The notes: generated by a model from the sequence alone, not told the origin. DNA of 64,000 bases from Burkholderiaceae bacterium DAT-1 (GCA_019084025.1 JAHRBI010000001.1:456663-520662); one strand, 5' to 3'. Counted from the stretch's first letter, positions 1 to 10,454 are shown. Made by a program: numbers and translations.

Positions 1-558
1 CAGTCGCACGGTTGCGTCGATATTCACGCCGGACAGCATGCCATCACGGCCGATATCGGTGTAAATCACTGATTCGACACCGTAATCTTCGAAGCGCTTG
101 GCCAGATCAACCACGTCATGCTTGGTCACTTTGGACCAGCCATCCGTAGCAACTTTGCCGTCTTTGGCATCCAGCCCCACAATCACCGAGCCAGGGAAGG
201 CATCACAGGCCTCGTGCAAAAAGCCGGGATTGGTTACCGCTGCCGTGCCGATAATCACGTAGCGCAATCCGGCATCGAGATAGCGCTCGATGGTTTCCAG
301 ATCGCGGATGCCGCCACCCAGCTGCACGGGAATCTCGCTACCGATCACGTCCATAATGGCGCGTACTGCATCGAGATTCTTGGGTTTGCCAGCAAAGGCG
401 CCGTTAAGATCCACCAGATGCAGGCGGCGCGCACCGGCCTTGAGCCAGCGCTCGGCCATTTCGGCCGGATCGCCGAACACGTCGGCATCTTTCATCTCAC
501 CTTGTTTGAGGCGTACGCACTGACCGTCTTTCAGGTCGATAGCAGGAATGATCAGCAT
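1..558 (-). CDS. hisA: HisA, ProFAR isomerase (3' end cut by window)
   Basis: Isomerises the aminal ProFAR to PRFAR (N'-phosphoribulosyl-formimino-AICAR-phosphate), the fourth enzyme step group of histidine synthesis, in the cytoplasm. The minus-strand frame opens with [17 protein letters not shown], the classic HisA N-terminus with its first catalytic Asp, and continues through [22 protein letters not shown] and TDIGRDGM, the second half-barrel motifs. About 186 codons are present; the family runs near 245, so the C-terminus lies beyond position 1. It follows hisH by 33 bp on the same strand, so HisF probably continues outside the window. Confidence 0.95.
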   Translation of the reverse strand, partial: MLIIPAIDLKDGQCVRLKQGEMKDADVFGDPAEMAERWLKAGARRLHLVDLNGAFAGKPKNLDAVRAIMDVIGSEIPVQLGGGIRDLETIERYLDAGLRYVIIGTAAVTNPGFLHEACDAFPGSVIVGLDAKDGKVATDGWSKVTKHDVVDLAKRFEDYGVESVIYTDIGRDGMLSGVNIDATVRL

Positions 559-591
559 GATAGGAACGTCAGAGAGGATAAGTTGCGGGTC

Positions 592-1236
592 TTAACAGAC
601 ACCGTCCCAGGTCACAAAATTGCGCAACAAGGCCAGACCCGCCCGGTGACTTTTTTCCGGATGAAACTGACATGCAAAAATATTAGCGCGCGCCATCGCC
701 ACTGAGAAGCGAAACGGGTATTCCGACCATCCGACCGTGACATTCTCGTCATGCGGACGCAGGAAATAGCTGTGCACAAAGTAAAAGCGATCGCCATCCG
801 GGATATCCCGCCACAGCGGATGCTCGCCCTGATGCCAGACTTCGTTCCAGCCCATATGCGGGACTTTCAGGCGTTCGCCGTTTGCGCCCACCATCAGTTC
901 ATCAGGAAAACGAACCACGTCACCAGCCAGACACCCGAGTGCCGCCGTATCGCCACCCTCTTCGCTACGATCCAGCAATAATTGAGCACCCACACAGATA
1001 CCGAGGAAGGGCTTGTCACGGGTGGCCTGCATGACTGCTTCGCGCAGCCCGCGCTGATCCAGTTCTGCCACACAGTCACGCATGGCGCCCTGCCCCGGGA
1101 AAACGACGTGATCGGCCCGACGAATAACCTCAGGGTCACTGGTTAGCAAGATTTCACGGTCGGGCGCCACGTGCGCCAGTGCTTTTTCTACCGAGCGCAG
1201 GTTACCCATACCGTAATCGACGATTGCAATGCTCAT
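592..1236 (-). CDS. hisH: HisH, glutaminase subunit of imidazole glycerol phosphate synthase
   Basis: Class I glutamine amidotransferase that supplies ammonia to HisF for making imidazole glycerol phosphate and AICAR. At 214 residues it has normal length. It starts MSIAIVDYGMGNLRS, has the nucleophile elbow GICVGAQLL with the catalytic Cys, and ends with FHPEKS, which carries the His-Glu pair of the triad. It lies between hisB (19 bp upstream) and hisA (33 bp downstream) in one minus-strand operon. Its partner HisF is not in the window. Confidence 0.97.
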   Translation of the reverse strand: MSIAIVDYGMGNLRSVEKALAHVAPDREILLTSDPEVIRRADHVVFPGQGAMRDCVAELDQRGLREAVMQATRDKPFLGICVGAQLLLDRSEEGGDTAALGCLAGDVVRFPDELMVGANGERLKVPHMGWNEVWHQGEHPLWRDIPDGDRFYFVHSYFLRPHDENVTVGWSEYPFRFSVAMARANIFACQFHPEKSHRAGLALLRNFVTWDGVC

Positions 1237-1255
1237 GATTCAGTCCGGTAGTCGA

Positions 1256-1849
1256 TCAGGCGGTCAGTGTGCCCTTGGTGGAAGGCATGGCATCAAGTGC
1301 CCGCGGATCGAAGGCCACCGCCATGCGCAGGGCACGACCAAACGCCTTGAACACGGTTTCAGCCTGATGATGGGCATTCTGTCCGCGCAGATTATCGATA
1401 TGCAGCGTGACCTTGGCGTGATTCACAAAACCATGGAAAAACTCGCTGAACAGATCGACATCAAATTGACCAATCGTAGCGCGCGTAAAAGGCAATTCGT
1501 ATGTCAGCCCCGGTCGCCCTGAGAGGTCAAACACCACACGAGACAGGGCTTCATCAAGCGGCACATAGGCGTGTCCGTAACGAACGATCCCTTTCTTGTC
1601 GCCCACCGCTTGCGCAAAGGCCTGACCAAGGGTGATGCCCAGATCTTCCACGGTGTGATGTGCATCGATATGCAGATCGCCCACGGCGTGAATATCGAGA
1701 TCAATCAGTCCGTGGCGGGCCACCTGATCCAGCATATGATCGAGAAACGGCAGGCCGGTTTCGCATGTGAAGCTGCCCGTGCCATCCAGATTGAGACTGA
1801 CGGTGATCTGGGTTTCCAGCGTATTTCGCGTAACGGTTGCGGTGCGCAT
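1256..1849 (-). CDS. hisB: HisB, imidazoleglycerol-phosphate dehydratase (monofunctional)
   Basis: Dehydrates imidazole glycerol phosphate to imidazole acetol phosphate. The two metal-binding His motifs are visible ([13 protein letters not shown] and a C-terminal NAHHQAE). I start it at the ATG giving [10 protein letters not shown] (197 residues), 17 bp after the hisC stop. A longer in-frame start at 1900 would add 17 residues overlapping the end of hisC that do not look like the family. No histidinol-phosphatase domain is fused, as is normal outside enteric bacteria. Confidence 0.95.
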   Translation of the reverse strand: MRTATVTRNTLETQITVSLNLDGTGSFTCETGLPFLDHMLDQVARHGLIDLDIHAVGDLHIDAHHTVEDLGITLGQAFAQAVGDKKGIVRYGHAYVPLDEALSRVVFDLSGRPGLTYELPFTRATIGQFDVDLFSEFFHGFVNHAKVTLHIDNLRGQNAHHQAETVFKAFGRALRMAVAFDPRALDAMPSTKGTLTA

Positions 1850-1866
1850 GATAAGTATGGCCTGAG

Positions 1867-2964
1867 TTAGACAGGAGCAAGCTGACGCTGGGCGATCCAT
1901 TCACCCAGCACTGCCAGCACGCGGTCATTTTCTTCGGGGCTGCCAACCGTGAATCGCAGGCAACCGGACAGCATGGGATGTGCGCCATGCAGCTTTTTAA
2001 TCAGGATATGCTGTGCTTTCAGCTCAGCGTAACACGCTTCTGCGTCTGCCATCTGCACCAGAATGAAATTGGCTTCGGACGGGTAGACTGTGAGACCCGG
2101 CATGGCAGACAGTGCCGTAAACAACCGGCTACGTTCCTGCCTGATCGTGGCCGCCTGTGCGTTAAACACGTCGATATGGTCGAGCAGAAAACTGGCTGCA
2201 GCCTGACTTAACACATTGATATTGTAGGGCAAGCGGACTTTATCGAAGTAGGTGAGCCAGTCCGGGTGCGCGGACATAAAGCCCAGGCGCAAACCGGCCA
2301 GTCCCAGCTTGGATAGAGTCCGCATCACCACCAGATTTGGATACTGTGGCAGGCGCGGCATGAAACTGTCGCTGGCGAAGGCATGATAGGCCTCATCTAC
2401 CACCACCAGACCCGGAGCAGCTTCAATGATGCGGATCACATCTTCGGCTGCAAAGCGATTGCCAGTCGGATTATTGGGATAGGCCAGAAACACCAATGCT
2501 GGTTGCTTGGTAGCAATCTCGGCCAGCACAGCATCGACATCCAGCGAGAAGTCATCGCGCAACGGCACACCGGCATACTGCATGCCGACAAACCCGGCAA
2601 TCATGCGGTACATCACAAAACTGGGCTCAACAGCCAATAGTGTCGCACCGGGCCTGGCCAGCGCCAGCGCAAGGATCTGAATGAGCTCGTCCGAGCCATT
2701 GCCCAGCATCACATCGTATCCGGCGGGTACACCCATGGCCTTGCACAGACGCGCACGCAGCACGTGAGCGGACGGGTCGGGATAGCGATTCAGCATCACC
2801 TCGGATAGACGCTGCCCGAGTTCGGACTTGAGCGCAGGAGGCAAACCATAGGGGTTTTCCATGGCGTCGAGCTTGATATAGCCCGATGCATCCGGCACAT
2901 GATAGGCCGCAATGGCGTCGATTTCCGGGCGGCGAATGGGTTTCAATGCGTCAAACGTGTTCAT
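1867..2964 (-). CDS. hisC: HisC, histidinol-phosphate aminotransferase
   Basis: PLP-dependent fold-type I transaminase that makes histidinol phosphate from imidazole acetol phosphate and glutamate. The 365-residue protein has the N-terminal [18 protein letters not shown] (phosphate binding), [17 protein letters not shown] and the Schiff-base lysine in [14 protein letters not shown]. The start overlaps the end of hisD by 4 bp (ATGA), suggesting translational coupling. Normal length and no missing residues noticed. Confidence 0.96.
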   Translation of the reverse strand: MNTFDALKPIRRPEIDAIAAYHVPDASGYIKLDAMENPYGLPPALKSELGQRLSEVMLNRYPDPSAHVLRARLCKAMGVPAGYDVMLGNGSDELIQILALALARPGATLLAVEPSFVMYRMIAGFVGMQYAGVPLRDDFSLDVDAVLAEIATKQPALVFLAYPNNPTGNRFAAEDVIRIIEAAPGLVVVDEAYHAFASDSFMPRLPQYPNLVVMRTLSKLGLAGLRLGFMSAHPDWLTYFDKVRLPYNINVLSQAAASFLLDHIDVFNAQAATIRQERSRLFTALSAMPGLTVYPSEANFILVQMADAEACYAELKAQHILIKKLHGAHPMLSGCLRFTVGSPEENDRVLAVLGEWIAQRQLAPV

Positions 2965-4259
2965 GCCTCGCCCTCCAGTCGCAATGTTGCCGAACGGGCA
3001 TGTGCGGGTAGTCCCTCGCCTTCAGCCAACAATGCGGCAATTCGGCCCAGGGTTTGCGATCCTTCGCGACTCACGGCGATGATGCTGCTGCGTTTCTGGA
3101 AATCGTAGACACCTAGTGGACTGGCAAAGCGCGCACTGCGGGAGGTCGGCAGCACGTGATTCGGGCCGGCGCAGTAGTCCCCCAGTGACTCGGAAGTGAA
3201 ATGTCCCAGAAACACCGCACCGGCATGACGAATCTTGGCATGCAGCGCCCAAGGATCGGCGACAGACAGCTCCAGATGTTCCGGCGCAATGAGATTGGAG
3301 ATGGCGCAGGCTTCGTCCAGATCGCGAACCTCGATCAGCGCGCCGCGATTGCCCAGCGACGCACGGATGATGTCCTGACGCGGCATGGTGGGCAGCAGGC
3401 GTTCGATACTGGCGGCAACTGCATCAATGTACGCGGCATCCGGACACAGCAGGATGCTCTGGGCGATTTCATCGTGCTCGGCCTGACTGAACAAGTCCAT
3501 CGCCACCCAGTCCGGGTTGCAACTGCCATCGGCAATCACCAGAATTTCCGATGGGCCTGCCACCATATCAATGCCGACCACACCAAACACTGCACGCTTG
3601 GCTGCAGCCACATAGGCATTGCCCGGGCCGGTAATCTTGTCGACTTGCGAAATGGTATCCGTCCCATAAGCCAGCGCTGCCACTGCTTGGGCGCCACCAA
3701 TGGTAAACACTCGATCAACGCCGGCTAAATGTGCAGCCGCCAGCACCAGATCATTGCGCTCGCCACCCGGTGTCGGCACCACCATGATGATTTCTTTGAC
3801 GCCCGCGACTTTGGCCGGCATCACGTTCATCAATACCGTACTCGGATAAGCTGCCTTGCCTCCCGGCACGTACACGCCCACGCGATCAAGGGCGGTGACA
3901 GTCTGGCCGAGTACCGTGCCATCGTCTTCCTGATACTGCCAGCTCTTCAGCACCTGATGTTCGTGATAGCGGCGAATCCGCGCAGCCGCCGTTTCGAGCG
4001 CCTCGCGCACATCAGCCTGCAAGCGGTGAAAGGCAGCCTCAAGTTCTGCGGGCAACAGCGTCAGATCGGCCATGGTTTCCGCCTGAACGCGATCAAAGCG
4101 ACGCGTGTAGTCCACCACTGCAGCATCGCTGCGCTGGCGGACGTCTTTCAGAATGGCCGCGACAGTCGCATCGACTTCAGGGCTCTGGGCGGTTTCAAAG
4201 GCGAGCAAAGCATCCAGGCTCGACGCAAAGTCGGCACTGCGGGTGGTGAGTCGTTTCAT
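2961..4259 (-). CDS. hisD: HisD, histidinol dehydrogenase
   Basis: Zinc enzyme that oxidises histidinol to histidine in two NAD-dependent steps, the last reactions of the pathway. Recognised from [57 protein letters not shown] and the C-terminal GPNHVLPTS. At 432 residues it has full length. Its start codon shares one base with the hisG stop (TAATG), and its end overlaps hisC by 4 bp, so hisG, hisD and hisC are tightly coupled. Confidence 0.97.
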   Translation of the reverse strand: MKRLTTRSADFASSLDALLAFETAQSPEVDATVAAILKDVRQRSDAAVVDYTRRFDRVQAETMADLTLLPAELEAAFHRLQADVREALETAAARIRRYHEHQVLKSWQYQEDDGTVLGQTVTALDRVGVYVPGGKAAYPSTVLMNVMPAKVAGVKEIIMVVPTPGGERNDLVLAAAHLAGVDRVFTIGGAQAVAALAYGTDTISQVDKITGPGNAYVAAAKRAVFGVVGIDMVAGPSEILVIADGSCNPDWVAMDLFSQAEHDEIAQSILLCPDAAYIDAVAASIERLLPTMPRQDIIRASLGNRGALIEVRDLDEACAISNLIAPEHLELSVADPWALHAKIRHAGAVFLGHFTSESLGDYCAGPNHVLPTSRSARFASPLGVYDFQKRSSIIAVSREGSQTLGRIAALLAEGEGLPAHARSATLRLEGEA

Positions 4260-4912
4260 TATGCGGCTTCCGGTGTCGGGTTCGAGGCAAGTGCAAAGGC
4301 GTCAATAATGGGCTGGATCCGGTGTCGCTTCAGCTTCAGCGACGCCTGATTGACCACCAGACGCGAACTCACATCCAGCACATGCTCAACCGCCACCAGA
4401 TGATTGGCTTTGAGAGTATTTCCGGTACTGACCAGATCGACGATGGCATCGGCCAGCCCGACCAGCGGCGCCAGCTCCATCGAGCCATAAAGCTTGATCA
4501 GATCGACGTGCACACCTTTGCGGGCAAAGTGTTCGCGGGCCGATTCGACATATTTCGTGGCAATCCGCAGACGCGCACCCTGACGCACTGCAGCGTGATA
4601 ATCGTAGCCTTCGCGGACCGCCACCATCAGGCGGCACTTGGCAATTTCGAGATCGAGCGGCAGATAGAGTCCGTCGAGGCTCTGCTCTCGCAGCACATCG
4701 AAGCCGGCAATACCCAGATCGGCCGCACCATATCGAACATAGGTCGGCACATCGGTGGCGCGGACAATCACCAGACGGACGTCCGGGCGATTGGTGCCCA
4801 GAATCAGCTTGCGTGAAGACTCCGGCGCCTCCACCGGGATGATGCCAGCCGCAGCAAGCAAGGGTACCGTCTCTTCGAAGATCCGGCCTTTGGAAAGTGC
4901 AATCGTGATCAT
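4259..4912 (-). CDS. hisG: HisG, ATP phosphoribosyltransferase, short form
   Basis: First enzyme of histidine synthesis, condensing ATP with PRPP. It starts [14 protein letters not shown] and is only 217 residues, so it is the short HisG form that lacks the C-terminal regulatory domain. By family knowledge such enzymes need HisZ, a histidyl-tRNA-synthetase paralogue, for activity and feedback control; hisZ is not in this window. The PRPP loop is visible as [17 protein letters not shown] chose the internal ATG at 4912 because the six extra upstream residues do not match HisG. It is the first gene of the his operon here. Confidence 0.95.
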   Translation of the reverse strand: MITIALSKGRIFEETVPLLAAAGIIPVEAPESSRKLILGTNRPDVRLVIVRATDVPTYVRYGAADLGIAGFDVLREQSLDGLYLPLDLEIAKCRLMVAVREGYDYHAAVRQGARLRIATKYVESAREHFARKGVHVDLIKLYGSMELAPLVGLADAIVDLVSTGNTLKANHLVAVEHVLDVSSRLVVNQASLKLKRHRIQPIIDAFALASNPTPEAA

Positions 4913-5313
4913 GATACAAAAAATTGGCAAATTAAAAGGTTTGCCACTTTTCCTAGCTTATCTGGTTTCGCTCATGCTGCATAGCACGATGCACTCATTC
5001 AAGCACTTTTTCCTGAGATACCTAAGCTAATGTCTCAATTGGATTTCTGCCAGAAAAAAAGTGATACCGCGCCGTCTCCTCCCTCAGAGCAGCAGATAGT
5101 GTCTCACCCTTGCGACAGTTCTACCACAGAGCATCTGTCATAAAAATTCAAAAATTCCCCATCAAATCAAAAATCTACAAAACCGTTCACACATTCCCTT
5201 TCAGGCAAAAAATGAAAATTATTTTTCATTAAAACACTTTATGAAAATTTTTTAACAATACGCATTGATCCCTCCCGGCACTCGCGATACATTGCTGTCA
5301 GATACAGGAAGTT
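4913..5313. other. AT-rich divergent intergenic region
   Basis: A stretch of 401 bp between hisG (minus) and the RpiR-type gene (plus), clearly richer in A+T than the flanks. It should hold the his promoter and the promoter of the regulator. No gene is seen. I could not assign -35/-10 boxes with confidence. The part nearest the regulator holds a palindrome at 5212-5229 and a further copy of its left arm at 5241. Confidence 0.6.
5212..5229. promoter_or_regulatory. Candidate RpiR-type operator palindrome
   Basis: ATGAAAATTATTTTTCAT is an inverted repeat with 7-base arms ATGAAAA and TTTTCAT, about 85-130 bp upstream of the regulator start. The left arm recurs as ATGAAAATT at 5241. RpiR/MurR-family proteins bind AT-rich palindromes near their own genes, so autoregulation is a reasonable guess. 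Confidence 0.4.
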
Positions 5314-6300
5314 TTGCTTCCCTTGACTGACAGCTGTTTGCGGATGCCCATGATGAGTACAAGCAATGACATGCAGGATCGACGCTCACCCGATATGAGT
5401 TTTGCCCAATCTCCGATGGGCAAGCAGCTTCAGGAGTTGCTGACTCAAGGCTCGGCCTCCAGTCGCCGGATAGCAGACTTCATGTTGCGCCACTTTGCAC
5501 GCATGCCCGGACTGGGCATTGAAGAACTTGCGCAACAATGTGATGTGTCGGCAGCCACCATCAGCCGCTTTGCAAGGGAACTGGGTTTCAGCAATTACGC
5601 CGGCATGCGCAGCAAAATTGCCGAAATGGTGCAGAACGTATTTCTGCCCGTTGAAAAGCTGCGCAACTCCATTAAAAGCGGAGAATCGGCGGAGTCGCCC
5701 TCTGCAGCCAATCTGCAGTATGCCATTGCCAATATCGAGTCAGCTCGGCAAACAATGACAGATGAGCAGCTCTCACCCATCGTAGAGGCCATATGCAAGG
5801 CACAAACCGTCTATATCATGGGTTTCGGTCTCAGTGCACAGCTGGCCGGCCTGCTCGCCCTGCACCTGCAACCCTTCTGTCGCCATGTTGTTGAAGTGGC
5901 CGGACTGGGGGGAACCGAGGTCGCAGCCGGCCATCTGGCCAATATCGACGACAAAGATGCGCTGATCGTGCTGTCGTTCCCGCGCTATGGTCTGGACGTG
6001 GTCAGGTTAACCCGGTTTGCGCGCGACCGGGCTGCGCGCGTCATCACCATTACAGATTCAACTGCATCGCCACTGGCCACTTTGGCGGATCATGTGCTAC
6101 TCGCTCCCAGTTCACATCCTGTACTGCCAAGCAGCCTGAGTGCTGCGGTGGCGGTTCTCGAAGGCATTGTCAGTGCCATCATGGTTTCCAACAAGGAAAA
6201 CGTAGAGAAAGCCATGCGACTGACCGAGGCGATTTCCGCGTATCTCCATAGTCCGGACGAGCCAGGCCCGCCAATAGCGGCAAAGCGCACGCCCTCCTAA
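5314..6300 (+). CDS. RpiR/MurR-family transcriptional regulator (HTH + SIS)
   Basis: Cytoplasmic DNA-binding regulator. The N-terminal part has an RpiR-type helix-turn-helix (about residues 50-110, with GIEELAQQCDVSAATISRFA then LGFSNYAGMR). The C-terminal half is a SIS sugar-phosphate-binding fold (AQTVYIMGFGLSAQLAG, then LIVLSFPRYGLDVVRLTR). The start is uncertain: TTG at 5314 has AGGAAG just upstream and gives 328 residues, while ATG codons at 5344, 5350 and 5353 give 315-318 residues closer to the family length. It heads the receptor-cyanophycinase cluster and probably controls it. The SIS domain suggests a small phosphorylated or amino-acid-derived inducer, but none can be named. Confidence 0.85.
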   Translation: MLPLTDSCLRMPMMSTSNDMQDRRSPDMSFAQSPMGKQLQELLTQGSASSRRIADFMLRHFARMPGLGIEELAQQCDVSAATISRFARELGFSNYAGMRSKIAEMVQNVFLPVEKLRNSIKSGESAESPSAANLQYAIANIESARQTMTDEQLSPIVEAICKAQTVYIMGFGLSAQLAGLLALHLQPFCRHVVEVAGLGGTEVAAGHLANIDDKDALIVLSFPRYGLDVVRLTRFARDRAARVITITDSTASPLATLADHVLLAPSSHPVLPSSLSAAVAVLEGIVSAIMVSNKENVEKAMRLTEAISAYLHSPDEPGPPIAAKRTPS

Positions 6301-6328
6301 AACCATTCAGACCCCCCGACCACCATGA

Positions 6329-6350
6329 TCAGGTGCCAACACGCACCTGA
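6329..6350. other. Hairpin between regulator and receptor gene
   Basis: TCAGGTGC and GCACCTGA form a perfect 8-bp stem around a 6-base loop. There is no T-run behind it, so it is a poor intrinsic terminator. It may be a weak attenuator or an operator in front of the receptor gene. Confidence 0.45.
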
Positions 6351-6428
6351 GGGGGATGCTTTGCCCGCGTTTTCATCGTTTCACCTTTAACCGCCCATTG
6401 ATTTTGCCAAACCAACCGGAGTCAGGTC

Positions 6429-9140
6429 ATGCATGCACGTAAACCGGCTTTCCAGCCCACCCCCAACACACTCGCCAGCGCCACCCTCTACGCACTGAGC
6501 TTGATGGCCGTTACTGGCATGACGACCGGTCAGGCCATTGCCGACGAGGAAACCAATCCGCTCCGGGTGCAGAAAATCGAAGTCACCGGCTCATCCATCA
6601 AACGTCTGGATGCTGAAAAAGCGCTACCTGTGCAGCGGATTAACCGTGAGGCCATCGAGAAGGCAGGTGTGACAACTGCCAGTGAACTGCTGGGCATGAT
6701 CTCCGCCAATGCTGCCGCCCTCAGCGATGGCCAGAGCTTCAGCGATATCTCCGGCCAGCGCGGTTTCAACGGCGCCAATCTGCGCGGAATCGGCGTCTCG
6801 TCGACGCTGGTCTTGCTCAATGGTCGTCGTCTGGCCAACTTCGCCTCGCCCGGCGGCAATGCAGGCGTTGACCTGAATGCGATTCCTGCCTCGGCCATTA
6901 CGCGAGTGGAAGTCCTCAAGGATGGTGCCTCGGCGATCTATGGTACGGATGCAGTGGGCGGTGTGATCAATTTCATCACCAAGGACAACTATCAGGGTGC
7001 CGAAATCAATGCCTATTTCGGGGACAGCCAGCACGGTGGCGCGGGTAAGCAGATCGTGACCCTGTCAGGTGGTGTGGGTGATCTGGAAAGTGATCGCTAT
7101 AACCTGATGGCGGTGCTGGATTACCAGAAAACCAAGCCATTGCGCTCGACCCAGCGCGACTGGATCGGTTCGGCCTACCAGCCGGATATCAATCTCGATG
7201 TGGGCAGCTCGAATACCTTTCCGGCCAATGTCCGACGTACCAAGTCCAACGGGAGTGCCACCGGCCCCCGCCTGAATCCCTCCGCCCCAAAATGCAATCC
7301 GCCCGCGACCATTTATGCAGCAGATAGCTTTGTAGGCAGCAGCGCCTGTCTGTATGACTATATGCACGACACCGAAATCTTCCCGGAGTCAGACCGTCTT
7401 TCGCTCATTACACGCGGTCAGATGGCCCTGAGCAGCGACACGACGCTGTTCGCGGAAGCGCTGCAGAATGACACCCGGACAACTTACCGCATCAGTCCGT
7501 TGACCATCAGCAATCTGAATTACCCCTTGGGTGGGCCGTTCTACCCAACTCAGCTCATCACCAGCAACCAGACGCCCCTGCGGGTCAACATGCGTCTGAG
7601 CGAGGCCGGTCCGCGAACCAATAAAGTCGATGCACTCGCACAACGGCTGCTGTTGGGCATAAAGAGCCATCTGGGCGAGTGGGATGTGGACGCTGCAGTC
7701 AATCACAGCACCAATACGGTCGATGATAACTACATCGACGGTTACGTCAAAACGTCTGCCTTCGATTCGGCTTTCAAGGCTGGCAAGATCAACCCCTTCG
7801 GCCCCTCGGGGATAGAGGGCAAGGCGTTGCTCGAGGCTGCAAAAATCAACGATGCAGCACGCCATGCCAAGGGCAACAGCAATACAATCGAAATCAAGGG
7901 TAGCCGCGATTTGTTTGAGCTGGCGGGCGGCACAGCCGGCGTGGCGCTCGGGGCTGAATACCGCAAGGAAGAGATGGCATTCACGCCGTCAGCATTACTG
8001 GAGCAAGGCGAAATTCGCGGGGATGGTGCCGCAACGGCATTCTCCGGGGACCGCAAAGTCAGCGCGCTGTATGCCGAACTCAACTTGCCGCTGCTGAAAA
8101 CACTGGAAATTCAAACTGCGCTGCGCCGTGATCACTATAGCGACTTCGGGAGCACGCTGAATCCCAAGCTCGGTGTACGTTGGACGCCCCTGCCGGAATT
8201 AATGGTTCGCAGTAGTTATGGCACGGGCTTCCGTGCGCCATCACTGGCAGATCTTTATACACCGCCACGTATCGGACAAACCAACGGTATCTATAACGAT
8301 CCGCTGGGCTGCATCAAGACCGCGACACTCGACAATACCGACAACCCGGACTATTGCGGCCTGCAGCCGGACAAGCTGACAGGTGGCCGGGATGGCCTGC
8401 AGCCGGAAGAATCCAAACAATTCTCCTTCGGCATCGTCCTCGAACCTGGCAAAGGCTTTAGTACCACGCTCGACTACTGGCGCATCAAGAAATCGAACGT
8501 GATCGTGGCGCCGGAAGGTTCGCTCTTCGACGATCCAGTACGCAATGCCGCCTATATCACGCGTGATACCCCCGATCCGGCGCTGCCTGGCATTCCGGGA
8601 CGCATCCTCTCGGTGGATTCGCGCCTGCGCAATATTGGCTCGCTGAAAACATCCGGGATCGATCTGGGTGCGGACTGGAAACTGCCTGCCACCGATGTCG
8701 GCCGGTTCGCGGTGTCGCTCAATGGCACCTATGTAATCGACTATGTGAGCCAGGAAGCCGATGGTGGGCCGGAGATCAACGGTGTCGGTGTGTTTGCCAA
8801 CGATCAGGTGGTGCAGCGCTGGCGGCATAGTCTGGCCTTCAATTTCGATCGCGGACCGCTGGGACTCACTATGCAGCAAACCTATTACCACGGCTACAAG
8901 GACCAGAATCCGATGCCGGACGGTTCGCCGCGCCGGCTGGAGGCCTACCAACTGTGGGACTTGAGTGGCAGCTACCGCGTGTCCCGTGCACTGCGTCTGC
9001 GCGTGGGCGTAAAGAACCTGTTTGACCAGAACCCGCCGCGATCCAATCAGGTCTACCACTTTATCGCCGGATACGATCCAAGCTATACCGATCCGCGTGG
9101 CAGATATGTTTATGGTTCGGTCAGTTACGCATTCAAGTAA
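6429..9140 (+). CDS. TonB-dependent outer membrane receptor
   Basis: Outer-membrane active-transport receptor, 903 residues. It has a signal sequence ending near AIADEE. A plug domain (about residues 45-190) contains IEVTGSSIKR, GFNGANLRGIG, TLVLLNGRRLA, VEVLKDGASAIYGTDAVGGVINFITK. A 22-strand-type barrel follows, with the C-terminal LRVGVKNLFDQNP region and a final YGSVSYAFK. GGAG lies 8-11 bases before the ATG. The neighbours are a secreted cyanophycinase and an amino-acid-type permease, so a peptide or polypeptide substrate is more likely than a siderophore. That substrate is inferred from context only. Confidence 0.92.
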   Translation: MHARKPAFQPTPNTLASATLYALSLMAVTGMTTGQAIADEETNPLRVQKIEVTGSSIKRLDAEKALPVQRINREAIEKAGVTTASELLGMISANAAALSDGQSFSDISGQRGFNGANLRGIGVSSTLVLLNGRRLANFASPGGNAGVDLNAIPASAITRVEVLKDGASAIYGTDAVGGVINFITKDNYQGAEINAYFGDSQHGGAGKQIVTLSGGVGDLESDRYNLMAVLDYQKTKPLRSTQRDWIGSAYQPDINLDVGSSNTFPANVRRTKSNGSATGPRLNPSAPKCNPPATIYAADSFVGSSACLYDYMHDTEIFPESDRLSLITRGQMALSSDTTLFAEALQNDTRTTYRISPLTISNLNYPLGGPFYPTQLITSNQTPLRVNMRLSEAGPRTNKVDALAQRLLLGIKSHLGEWDVDAAVNHSTNTVDDNYIDGYVKTSAFDSAFKAGKINPFGPSGIEGKALLEAAKINDAARHAKGNSNTIEIKGSRDLFELAGGTAGVALGAEYRKEEMAFTPSALLEQGEIRGDGAATAFSGDRKVSALYAELNLPLLKTLEIQTALRRDHYSDFGSTLNPKLGVRWTPLPELMVRSSYGTGFRAPSLADLYTPPRIGQTNGIYNDPLGCIKTATLDNTDNPDYCGLQPDKLTGGRDGLQPEESKQFSFGIVLEPGKGFSTTLDYWRIKKSNVIVAPEGSLFDDPVRNAAYITRDTPDPALPGIPGRILSVDSRLRNIGSLKTSGIDLGADWKLPATDVGRFAVSLNGTYVIDYVSQEADGGPEINGVGVFANDQVVQRWRHSLAFNFDRGPLGLTMQQTYYHGYKDQNPMPDGSPRRLEAYQLWDLSGSYRVSRALRLRVGVKNLFDQNPPRSNQVYHFIAGYDPSYTDPRGRYVYGSVSYAFK

Positions 9141-9157
9141 TCCCGAGCATGTAGAGG

Positions 9158-9196
9158 TGCGTCAGCGCTTGGTGCCATTTGCTGCTCGCTGACGCA
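9158..9196 (+). promoter_or_regulatory. Intercistronic stem-loop before cyanophycinase
   Basis: TGCGTCAGCG and CGCTGACGCA form a 10-bp perfect stem with a 19-base loop in the short gap between the receptor and cyanophycinase genes. It has no T-run. Such stems often stabilise or process mRNA and allow unequal expression of the two cistrons. It lies just ahead of the AGGAGG ribosome site. Confidence 0.55.
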
Positions 9197-9215
9197 GATC
9201 AGAGGAGGAATGCTC

Positions 9216-10454
9216 TTGCAGAAACTGTTACAGCCTTTTCACCGCTGGCGCCTTGCTCTGCTGCTCCTGACTGCACTAAGCAGTCCTGGCGTGCAGGCAG
9301 AGGAGAACGATGCAATCAAAGGAACGCTGGTCATCATTGGGGGGGCATTACGCAACGATAATCGCGAAGTTTGGTCGCGTATTGTCGATGCCGCCGGCGG
9401 CAGGCACGCACGGATCGCCGTTATCCCGGCCGCGTCAGGCGACCCTGAAGCGGCTGGCAAGAAAGCAGCCGTCCGGCTGCAAGCCTATGGCGCAGATGCC
9501 TTTGTCGTGCCGCTCTCTATTCGCTCGAAAACCCACCGTGCCCAGGATATTGCCAGCAGCAAATATTGGGCCGAACAGATCCGCCGGGCAAACGGCGTGT
9601 ATTTCACTGGAGGCGATCAGGGTCGGATCACGGCAGCGCTGCGCACCACCGATGGCGGCAACAGCCCCATGCTGGATGCCATCTGGCAGATTTACCGGCG
9701 TGGCGGGGTCATCGCGGGGAGTAGCGCGGGCGCAGCCATCATGAGTACCACGATGTTCTTCGATGCGATGCCGACATTCGACATGCTGAAAAACGGCGTA
9801 CAAAAGGGAAAAGAGATCAGCGCCGGACTCGGCTTTATTGGACCGGGGGTATTTATCGACCAGCATCTAATCATACGCGGGCGATTCGCGCGCATGATTC
9901 CGGCGATGCAACAAGCAGGCTACACACTAGGGCTCGGCATCGATGAAAATACCGCACTGGTTGTACGTGAGCGCGAGCACGTCGAAATTGTCGGTTATAA
10001 AGGTGCCATCCTGATCGACTTGTCTACCGCCACCTCCGACTCCACGCGAAGGGAATTCAATATCAGCAGGGTTCGTCTGAGCTATCTGGACAGCGGCGAC
10101 CGGTTCAATCTCTCAACCGGCCAGCTCACCCCGGCCGCAGACAAATTGCAGCATCCGCTTGATCCTGATAAACCCTATTTTCACGGTGCACGCTTTTATC
10201 CGGATATTCTCGGCAATACCACGCTGACCGACCTGATGTTCGAACTGATCGACAGTGACCAGCATGAAGCGATCGGCCTGGCCTTTGATCATTCAAAGCT
10301 AAGGGAACAAGGAAACGGGTTTGAATTCCGCTTTTACAAGACGCCGGACAGCATCGGATATTTTTCCAGCACCAACGGACACGAATCCTATTCAATCTCG
10401 CGCCTGGCACTGGATATACGCCCGGTTCAGATGAATGCGCCACTCTATCAGTGA
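9216..10454 (+). CDS. cphE: Secreted cyanophycinase (peptidase S51)
   Basis: Serine exopeptidase that splits cyanophycin (multi-L-arginyl-poly-L-aspartate) into beta-Asp-Arg dipeptides. The fold motifs are GTLVIIGGALR near the N-terminus, GVYFTGGDQGRI, and the nucleophile elbow VIAGSSAGAAIMS with catalytic Ser near residue 170. A leader rich in Leu ending at GVQA-EE points to export, as in the extracellular CphE type rather than cytoplasmic CphB. AGGAGG at 9203-9208 is only one base from ATG 9210 but seven from TTG 9216, so I chose TTG; the ATG would add two residues. The gene follows the TonB receptor and precedes a dipeptide or amidohydrolase-like gene. Confidence 0.9.
   Translation: MQKLLQPFHRWRLALLLLTALSSPGVQAEENDAIKGTLVIIGGALRNDNREVWSRIVDAAGGRHARIAVIPAASGDPEAAGKKAAVRLQAYGADAFVVPLSIRSKTHRAQDIASSKYWAEQIRRANGVYFTGGDQGRITAALRTTDGGNSPMLDAIWQIYRRGGVIAGSSAGAAIMSTTMFFDAMPTFDMLKNGVQKGKEISAGLGFIGPGVFIDQHLIIRGRFARMIPAMQQAGYTLGLGIDENTALVVREREHVEIVGYKGAILIDLSTATSDSTRREFNISRVRLSYLDSGDRFNLSTGQLTPAADKLQHPLDPDKPYFHGARFYPDILGNTTLTDLMFELIDSDQHEAIGLAFDHSKLREQGNGFEFRFYKTPDSIGYFSSTNGHESYSISRLALDIRPVQMNAPLYQ

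Noticed and set aside
5281..5305. GGCAC and TTGC near the RpiR gene as a sigma-54 promoter
   Set aside because: The spacing between the two elements is 10 bases, not 5.
9168..9186. TGGTGCC-TTGCT ahead of cyanophycinase as a sigma-54 promoter
   Set aside because: GG and GC are too close (8 instead of 10 bases); the segment is the loop of a hairpin.
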